Position numbers and translations under genes: made by a program
Part shown: piece by piece, positions 7,181 through 10,805 of the stretch
Layout: every line of letters begins with the position of its first letter
How positions within the stretch are numbered: position 1 is the stretch's first letter
NCBI GenBank assembly: GCA_945483375.1
Contig: CALYRQ010000014.1
Location: 1-10,805, forward strand
Reading direction: 5' to 3'
Length of the DNA stretch: 10,805 bases
DNA from: an uncultured Elusimicrobia bacterium
Lineage (GTDB): Bacteria; Elusimicrobiota; Elusimicrobia; Elusimicrobiales; Elusimicrobiaceae
The notes under the pieces: generated by a model
Seen by the model: the letters and a program-made list of their open reading frames with translations, nothing else
Database searches by the model: none
Told to the model about the DNA's origin: nothing

Positions 7181-7965
7181 TTATGTTCCTCCCCGCACGA
7201 GCATCCCAGCGGGCAGTGACCGTGGTTATGCAGGTGGTCAATCGTATGCTGGGCAAACGCGCCCAGTTTTTGGGCCACTTTGTCGGACTTGCAAAATTCT
7301 TCTTTTGTGCCGAAAAACACAAGCGTTTTATCCACGTACATAAATTTGGAAATATATTTGCCCACTTCGCCCGTGTCGTGCGTGATAAGCAAAATGGTTA
7401 CACCATGTTTGGAATTTAATTCGCCGAGCAGGTCAAAAAACATCTCGCGCGAAGACGCGTCGAGCGCGGTGGAAGGTTCGTCCAAAATAAGCAGTTCGGG
7501 CTTGCTGACAAGGGCACGCGCCAGCAAAACGCGCTGTTGCTGTCCGATGGATAAATCGTGAAAAATCCGCCCCGCGTATTCACGCGTGCGGGTTTGTTGC
7601 ATGGCGGCGTACACTTCTTTCAGCTCCGCGCGGGAAACGGCCGCGCCGCGTCGGGAGGGAAGCCCCATCAACACCACTTCTTCAGCGGAAATAGGGAACC
7701 TGCTTTGCGAAACGGGGCTTTTTTGCGCCAAGTAACCGATTTTGTGCCAGTCCTTAAACTCCTCAAGCGGAGTCCCGAAAAGGAAAATTTCGCCGGAGCC
7801 TTTTTCAAGCCCCAGCAAAAGTTTTAAAAGCGTGGTTTTTCCGCCGCCGTTGGGGCCGATAAGGCCGACATAATCGCCGGATTTTACGTCGAAAGAAATA
7901 TTTTCCAAAACGGGCACGCGCGTATAGGCGAAACGCAGGCTTTCCGCACGGATTACGCTTTGCAT
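7177..7965 (-). CDS. znuC: zinc ABC transporter ATP-binding protein (ZnuC-like) with His/Cys-rich tail
   Basis: Cytoplasmic ATPase that powers the zinc importer. The 262 residues include Walker A GPNGGGKTT (37-45), Q-loop Q81, the signature LSIGQQQRV (138-146; usual LSGGQ), Walker B LLILDEP (158-164) and the H-loop H196. The last 25 residues are unusual: they hold H240, H244, H246, H248, H250, C251, C255, C257 and H261, a dense set of potential metal ligands that looks like a cytoplasmic zinc-binding or sensing extension. This role is inference. The gene overlaps znuA by 13 bases and znuB by 4, so the three are translated as a unit. Confidence 0.93.
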   Translation of the reverse strand: MQSVIRAESLRFAYTRVPVLENISFDVKSGDYVGLIGPNGGGKTTLLKLLLGLEKGSGEIFLFGTPLEEFKDWHKIGYLAQKSPVSQSRFPISAEEVVLMGLPSRRGAAVSRAELKEVYAAMQQTRTREYAGRIFHDLSIGQQQRVLLARALVSKPELLILDEPSTALDASSREMFFDLLGELNSKHGVTILLITHDTGEVGKYISKFMYVDKTLVFFGTKEEFCKSDKVAQKLGAFAQHTIDHLHNHGHCPLGCSCGEEHK

Positions 7966-8837
7966 CCAAGCCCCCTTTGCAAATTTTCCAGATTGCGGCG
8001 CATAAGTTCGCCGTATGTCGCGCCGCGTTCAAAATCGCCTTTTCCCACATGTTCTACGGTGTAAAGCGGCAAAATCCGCGCACCCGTTTCTTCCGCCACG
8101 GCGGCGGACAGACGCGGGGATAACGTTTCTTCGGTAAAAATGGTTTTCACGTTTTTTTGACGGATAAATTTAACCAACTCCGCCAGTTTGCGGGCCGAAT
8201 GTTCCCCGTCGTGCGAAGCTCCCGCAAGGGAAGAGAGCGACAGATTATAATTTTTCGTCAAATTTTTAAAAGCCAAATGTCCCACATGCACCACTTCGCG
8301 GCTTTGGCAATCCGCCAACGCGCTTTTGTAATCCGCGTCCAGAGCGGCCAGCTCCGCTTGAAAAGCGGCTAAATTGGCTTCATAAAAAGCGGCATTTTGC
8401 GGGTCCTTGTTGGCCAGGGCTTCGGCCAGCGCGGCGGCGATGCGCCCGGCGTTGTTAAAATCCATCCATACGTGCGGGTCGTCCGACGGGGCGGCAAACG
8501 CGGCAGCTTCCACCACCAAAGTATCCGGCCCGACGGCGGCCAAAACGTCTTTGGCCCACGGTTCAATGCGGGGAGAAACATATGCAAACACGTTCGCTCG
8601 GCGCACGGCCACCATATCTCCGGGAGTAGGCTCAAACGAATGCGGCTCCGCATTGGCCGGGAGCAACATGGAAAGCGCAATTTTATCCCCGCCGATCTGA
8701 CGCGCCAGCGTATACGGCACATAACCCGAAACCACTATGGACGTTTTATCCGCATGCGCCGTATTCGGGCGCGAGAATCCCCAATACAAAAGCCCCAGCG
8801 AAACCAAAACAGCCAAAATAAAAAATGTTTTTTTCAT
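7953..8837 (-). CDS. znuA: zinc ABC transporter substrate-binding protein (ZnuA/AdcA-like)
   Basis: Periplasmic cluster A-I (TroA-fold) metal-binding protein that delivers Zn2+ to the permease. I start at the ATG at 8835-8837, preceded by AAGGAG (8844-8849); an upstream start 14 codons earlier would include this ribosome site. The 294-residue product has a signal peptide (KK, then a hydrophobic core at 5-20, probable cleavage after AHA near 29) and no lipobox. Likely metal ligands are H66 (EPHSFEP), H122 (DPHVWMD), H187 (GHLAF) and E262 (LYTVEHV). This H/H/H/E set matches zinc-specific AdcA/AdcAII rather than manganese proteins, which have Glu and Asp at the last two sites. The His-rich loop of proteobacterial ZnuA is absent. 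First gene of the znuACB-nth operon. Confidence 0.93.
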   Translation of the reverse strand: MKKTFFILAVLVSLGLLYWGFSRPNTAHADKTSIVVSGYVPYTLARQIGGDKIALSMLLPANAEPHSFEPTPGDMVAVRRANVFAYVSPRIEPWAKDVLAAVGPDTLVVEAAAFAAPSDDPHVWMDFNNAGRIAAALAEALANKDPQNAAFYEANLAAFQAELAALDADYKSALADCQSREVVHVGHLAFKNLTKNYNLSLSSLAGASHDGEHSARKLAELVKFIRQKNVKTIFTEETLSPRLSAAVAEETGARILPLYTVEHVGKGDFERGATYGELMRRNLENLQRGLGCKA

Positions 8838-8843
8838 GAGTTT

Positions 8844-8868
8844 CTCCTTAATATATATTATACGATTT
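8844..8868 (-). promoter_or_regulatory. znuA promoter -10, ribosome site and possible Zur half-site
   Basis: Reading leftward, AAATCGTAT (complement of 8860-8868) overlaps a perfect TATAAT (complement of 8857-8862), and AAGGAG (complement of 8844-8849) lies six bases from the start codon. AAATCGTA equals one arm of the Firmicutes Zur operator AAATCGTAAT-N-ATTACGATTT. The second arm is not present in good form. No clear -35 is seen at 17 bases. The promoter is fairly likely; Zur control is a guess supported by the gene's function. Confidence 0.45.
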
Positions 8869-8869
8869 C

Positions 8870-8891
8870 CCGGCCGCACGCGTACGGCCGG
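8870..8891. repeat. GC-rich dyad upstream of the znuA promoter
   Basis: CCGGCCG (8870-8876) and CGGCCGG (8885-8891) are perfect inverted copies around an 8-base centre. The dyad lies immediately upstream of the znuA -10 box, where the -35 or a regulator site would be. It could be an operator for a dimeric protein or simply part of the repeat-rich intergenic region. Confidence 0.4.
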
Positions 8892-8950
8892 TTATTGACG
8901 CCGGTATTAGCCCCCACAAGGCAAAACACAGGATGACGACAACAAAAAAT

Positions 8951-8983
8951 CGGTAGATTCCCGACTACAACCTCGGGGATGAC
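8951..8983 (+). repeat. dispersed palindromic repeat, copy 2
   Basis: CGGTAGATTC at the left end is identical to the minus-strand start of the element at 292-336, and the right end GGGATGAC resembles that element's GAATGAC. ATTCCCGA (8957-8964) pairs with TCGGGGAT (8973-8980) with one G-T wobble. It lies in the intergenic region between znuA and the transporter gene, as expected for a dispersed intergenic repeat. Confidence 0.5.
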
Positions 8984-9030
8984 AGCAATAAAATAATGCC
9001 GTGCAGATTAGAATAACATTGCATAGCTTC

Positions 9031-9145
9031 GGCTGGTTTTTCAGATTTGAGCTAAATTTGCGTTGCTAGTTGCCCGAGGAAGTACTGCCAGGTACGCCGA
9101 GTGGCAAGGGAACGCAAAGTTAGCCAAATGTGGAAAATGGTTGCC
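9031..9145. repeat. 115-bp imperfect inverted-repeat element
   Basis: Arms 9031-9064 and 9111-9145 are reverse complements over most of their length. The inner 14 bases (GCTAAATTTGCGTT at 9051-9064 with 9111-9124) have one mismatch. The next outward block CAGATTTG/CAAATGTG has one mismatch and one bulge, and a T-run/A-run pairing continues outward. Inside, TTGCC (9070-9074) pairs with GGCAA (9103-9107), and GTAC (9082-9085) with GTAC (9092-9095). The whole can fold into one long branched or interrupted hairpin. It has no coding frame with a start codon. It may be a miniature inverted-repeat element or a structured RNA. Confidence 0.65.
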
Positions 9146-9155
9146 CGTAAAAGCA

Positions 9156-9191
9156 ACAAGGGATAAGAAATATCTCTTTCTTATCCCTTGT
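9156..9191. repeat. perfect 15-bp-stem hairpin
   Basis: ACAAGGGATAAGAAA (9156-9170) is followed, after a 6-base loop, by its exact reverse complement at 9177-9191. It resembles a terminator stem, but the plus strand lacks a following T-run; the minus strand continues with a moderately T-rich TGCTTTTAC. Since both flanking genes point away, neither needs a terminator here. It may belong with the adjacent inverted-repeat element. Confidence 0.65.
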
Positions 9192-9233
9192 GCGCAAATC
9201 GCCAGTTAACATCAGCCGTCCGTTGTTATTTAC

Positions 9234-9251
9234 TATAATATTTTAAAGGAG
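9234..9251 (+). promoter_or_regulatory. probable -10 box and ribosome site of the EamA gene
   Basis: TATAAT at 9234-9239 is followed by AAGGAG at 9246-9251. The spacing from AAGGAG to the ATG at 9264 is 12 bases, longer than usual, but no better start codon lies between. With TATAAT this close, the transcript would start almost at the ribosome site, so the true promoter may lie further upstream; TTAACA at 9206-9211 is a weak -35 candidate with poor spacing. Confidence 0.35.
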
Positions 9252-9263
9252 ACATACTTTAAC

Positions 9264-10166
9264 ATGGGATATATCTTAGCCCTCTGCCTGGCCCTCTGCT
9301 GGGGTACCGCCCCGCTGGCTACCAAAAACATCGTTTCCGCCCTGCCGCCCGTTTGGGGTACATTTTACCGCGTGCTTGCGGGGCTTGTATTTTTTGCCGC
9401 ACTCTACGCCGTACAGCGCAAAAGTTTAAAAATCCCGCCGAGCCGGTTGTGGAAACCCGCCCTGCTGGGTTTTACCCTCATTTTGTTTCCGTTTGCGGCG
9501 CTTTCCTGGGGCCAGCAGTTTGTGGCTCCCACGGTGGGCGGCATTTTTTACGGCACCGTACCGATATGGTCGTTCATCGCGGCGGGTATTTTTTTGGGCG
9601 GGGAAGACCGTTTTACCCTGCGCAGAACTATCGGCGTGATTTTTGGACTTGTCGGCATGTGGACCATCATGTGGCCGATGGTATCGGCCGGAGCACAGTC
9701 TTTAGGCAACAGCCCGAAAGCGATTTTTGGCTGTGCGGCGTTTATTTTGATGACGTGGTCCCTCGGCATGGGGGGCGTGTTCATCAAAAAAATTATGGTG
9801 GACGAACGCGCCATCACGCCACAGGCAAACACGTTTTACCAATATCTGATTTCCGCCATAATCCTGTTGGTCGCAGCCTGTGTATGCGAAACGGCTCCTG
9901 CTCCTGCGGCGTTCAGCACCAAAGTAACCGTTTCCATTTTGGCGGCGGGGGTGCTGTCTTCCGCGGTGGCGTTTTTACTTATGGTGGCGTTGGTGCGCCG
10001 CTGGGGAGCCACGCGCATGGCGGCGGTGGCGTATCTGTCGCCGGTGGTGGCGATGGCGGGCGATTTTATCACCGCCGGAAGAATCCCTTCCGGGCCCGAA
10101 GCGGGCGGGTTGGCACTCATCTTAATCGGTTCATTTTTAATCCAAAAGAAAATTTCTTCCCATTAA
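9264..10166 (+). CDS. DMT-superfamily transporter (EamA family)
   Basis: Inner-membrane transporter of 300 residues with the expected ten hydrophobic helices in two EamA repeats, roughly 1-135 and 150-297. The first repeat opens with ALCLALCWGTAPLATK, the usual WG-containing start of the family, and the second opens around 153 with GCAAFILMTWSLGMGGVF. The RR-rich cytoplasmic loop at 118-122 and the VAYLSPVVAM stretch near 255-264 are also typical. Family members export amino acids or other small metabolites, or import nucleotide-like compounds; the substrate cannot be deduced. The gene appears to be transcribed alone and ends at a bidirectional terminator. No link to zinc transport is evident beyond the shared divergent region. 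Confidence 0.92.
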   Translation: MGYILALCLALCWGTAPLATKNIVSALPPVWGTFYRVLAGLVFFAALYAVQRKSLKIPPSRLWKPALLGFTLILFPFAALSWGQQFVAPTVGGIFYGTVPIWSFIAAGIFLGGEDRFTLRRTIGVIFGLVGMWTIMWPMVSAGAQSLGNSPKAIFGCAAFILMTWSLGMGGVFIKKIMVDERAITPQANTFYQYLISAIILLVAACVCETAPAPAAFSTKVTVSILAAGVLSSAVAFLLMVALVRRWGATRMAAVAYLSPVVAMAGDFITAGRIPSGPEAGGLALILIGSFLIQKKISSH

Positions 10167-10195
10167 AAAACGCCCCGCTAAACAGGGGCGTTTTT
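10166..10195. terminator. bidirectional terminator between EamA gene and pilin gene
   Basis: CGCCCC (10171-10176) pairs with GGGGCG (10185-10190) around an 8-base loop, flanked by A-run 10166-10170 and T-run 10191-10195. The arrangement is symmetrical and can terminate both the rightward transporter gene and the leftward pilin gene. Confidence 0.9.
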
Positions 10196-10212
10196 AACAA
10201 ATAAAAGTCACG

Positions 10213-10686
10213 TTAATTTAGCGGAAACGCTTTATAATTGCCGCTCATCAGAGAATAATCTTCCGGAATTTCGCTCGTTCCCAGCGACTGGCAGACGGAT
10301 ATTGCTTTTTCATCAGCAGCCTGCGCCAAGCATAAATATCTTCCAGCATAGGAAACATTATTACGCAATTCCCGCAAAAAGAAACGGTAGTGCAAGGTGG
10401 TGTTATCGCGCTTGGCCCGGATGTTTTCCGTCGTAAAATCCAAGGAGAAAGTCCAGCCTTTAATATTAGGCCGGGCTTCGCCCAATTCGTCCCAATCATC
10501 CGTATACCGTCCGGTAGACAGGAAATAGAGTTCCTCGGCTTCCGCCAAATGTTTACCCAAAATAAATGCCTGCGTGGCGCGGGATTTTTCCACCGCCGTT
10601 TCGTACTGCGGCAACGCCACCGCCGCCAAAATCCCCACGATCAGCACCACTACCAGCATCTCAATCAACGTAAAACCGTGTTTCAT
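10213..10686 (-). CDS. type IV pilin-like protein (prepilin-type N-terminal methylation domain)
   Basis: Secreted pilin or pseudopilin of 157 residues. The class III signal is clear: MKHG, cleavage by prepilin peptidase before F5, and glutamate E9 at mature position +5. The hydrophobic spine runs to about residue 27, followed by PQYETAVEKSRATQAF, as in short pilins and type II secretion pseudopilins. The globular part is small, with C119 and C132 placed to form a C-terminal disulfide loop. It is alone here, with no assembly ATPase or secretin nearby, so it could be a minor pilin, a competence pilin or one of a dispersed family. A GGGGA six bases upstream supports the ATG at 10684-10686. Confidence 0.88.
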   Translation of the reverse strand: MKHGFTLIEMLVVVLIVGILAAVALPQYETAVEKSRATQAFILGKHLAEAEELYFLSTGRYTDDWDELGEARPNIKGWTFSLDFTTENIRAKRDNTTLHYRFFLRELRNNVSYAGRYLCLAQAADEKAISVCQSLGTSEIPEDYSLMSGNYKAFPLN

Positions 10687-10762
10687 AGTTTTTCCCCAGT
10701 TTAAATTTGAGATATTTACACCTTACCACTTCCCGGGCCGGAAAAGCAACCCTTTTTCCCCC

Positions 10763-10791
10763 TTTTCAATTTATAAATGCTAGAATATAAT
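10763..10791 (+). promoter_or_regulatory. possible rightward promoter at the window edge
   Basis: TATAAT at 10786-10791 with a weak TTTCAA at 10764-10769, 16 bases upstream, could drive a gene starting beyond the window. The match at -35 is poor. The same region must also hold the leftward promoter of the pilin gene, for which no clear -10/-35 pair stands out. Confidence 0.35.
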
Positions 10792-10805
10792 TGGGTTAAA
10801 AGATT

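Larger units (their letters stand above)
8892..9233. other. non-coding intergenic region with structured repeats
   Basis: Between the divergent znuA and EamA genes there is no reading frame with a start codon and ribosome site. The stretch contains a dispersed palindromic repeat copy (8951-8983), a 115-bp inverted-repeat element (9031-9145) and a perfect hairpin (9156-9191). GGATGAC-rich direct repeats occur at 8931-8948 and 8977-8994. No tRNA or rRNA was recognised. Confidence 0.65.

Noticed and set aside
7953..8837. Manganese (MntC/PsaA-type) binding protein instead of zinc
   Set aside because: Manganese proteins have Glu and Asp as third and fourth ligands; here they align with H187 and E262, as in zinc-specific AdcA/AdcAII.
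8838..8879. Longer znuA start, 14 codons upstream
   Set aside because: It would place the ribosome site and -10 box inside the gene and put charged residues before a normal signal peptide.
9048..9205. Open stretch through the inverted-repeat element on the plus strand with a protein-like translation
   Set aside because: There is no ATG, GTG or TTG start with a ribosome site in a sensible position, and the sequence is dominated by palindromes. Kept only as a repeat.
9353..10204. 283-codon frame overlapping the EamA transporter in another phase
   Set aside because: Its product is rich in G, H and R with no membrane helices or domain, whereas the overlapping frame is a clear ten-helix EamA protein.

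Overview
The window is about 10.8 kb of a compact bacterial chromosome with roughly balanced base composition, AGGAG-type ribosome binding sites, ATGA start/stop overlaps and rho-independent terminators. I see no plasmid, phage or insertion-sequence core genes. The 157-residue type IV pilin-like protein at the right end, with a short MKHG leader and a small two-cysteine C-terminal domain, resembles the stand-alone pseudopilins that are numerous in Elusimicrobiota. A gut-associated Elusimicrobium-like bacterium is my best guess, but this rests on protein style alone and is moderate to low confidence.

Layout, left to right. Positions 1-78 may hold the last codons of a gene that starts outside the window. 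Positions 79-462 are non-coding and packed with palindromes: two near-identical hairpins of one repeat family, a long inverted repeat, and a dispersed palindromic repeat. alaS (alanyl-tRNA synthetase) lies on the minus strand at 520-3132, with a strong terminator at 463-500. A 70-bp AT-rich divergent region separates it from a plus-strand four-gene cluster at 3203-5647: a HAD-family phosphatase, a small two-helix membrane protein, a diacylglycerol-kinase-family lipid kinase and a membrane-anchored staphylococcal-nuclease-type nuclease. The last three are spaced by a 4-bp overlap and a 1-bp gap. A bidirectional terminator separates this cluster from the next, convergent operon.

The minus-strand operon at 8837-5713 reads znuA, znuC, znuB, nth, and every adjacent pair overlaps. 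The first three form a complete high-affinity zinc ABC importer: a binding protein with H/H/H/E ligands, an ATPase with an unusual His/Cys-rich tail, and an ABC-3 permease. Endonuclease III follows in the same transcript. The znuA promoter region has a TATAAT box overlapped by a sequence resembling half of a Firmicutes-type Zur operator.

The 426-bp divergent gap between znuA and the next gene (8838-9263) contains a GC-rich dyad, a second copy of the dispersed palindromic repeat, a 115-bp imperfect inverted-repeat element and a perfect 15-bp-stem hairpin. These are the least explained parts of the window. A DMT/EamA-family transporter (9264-10166) and a minus-strand type IV pilin-like gene (10213-10686) converge on a shared terminator. 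A plausible rightward promoter lies at the window's edge.

Most genes are ordinary housekeeping or transport functions, and I do not see a convincing new multi-gene defence or mobile system. The candidates worth following are the two palindrome-rich intergenic regions and the metal-binding tail on the zinc ATPase.
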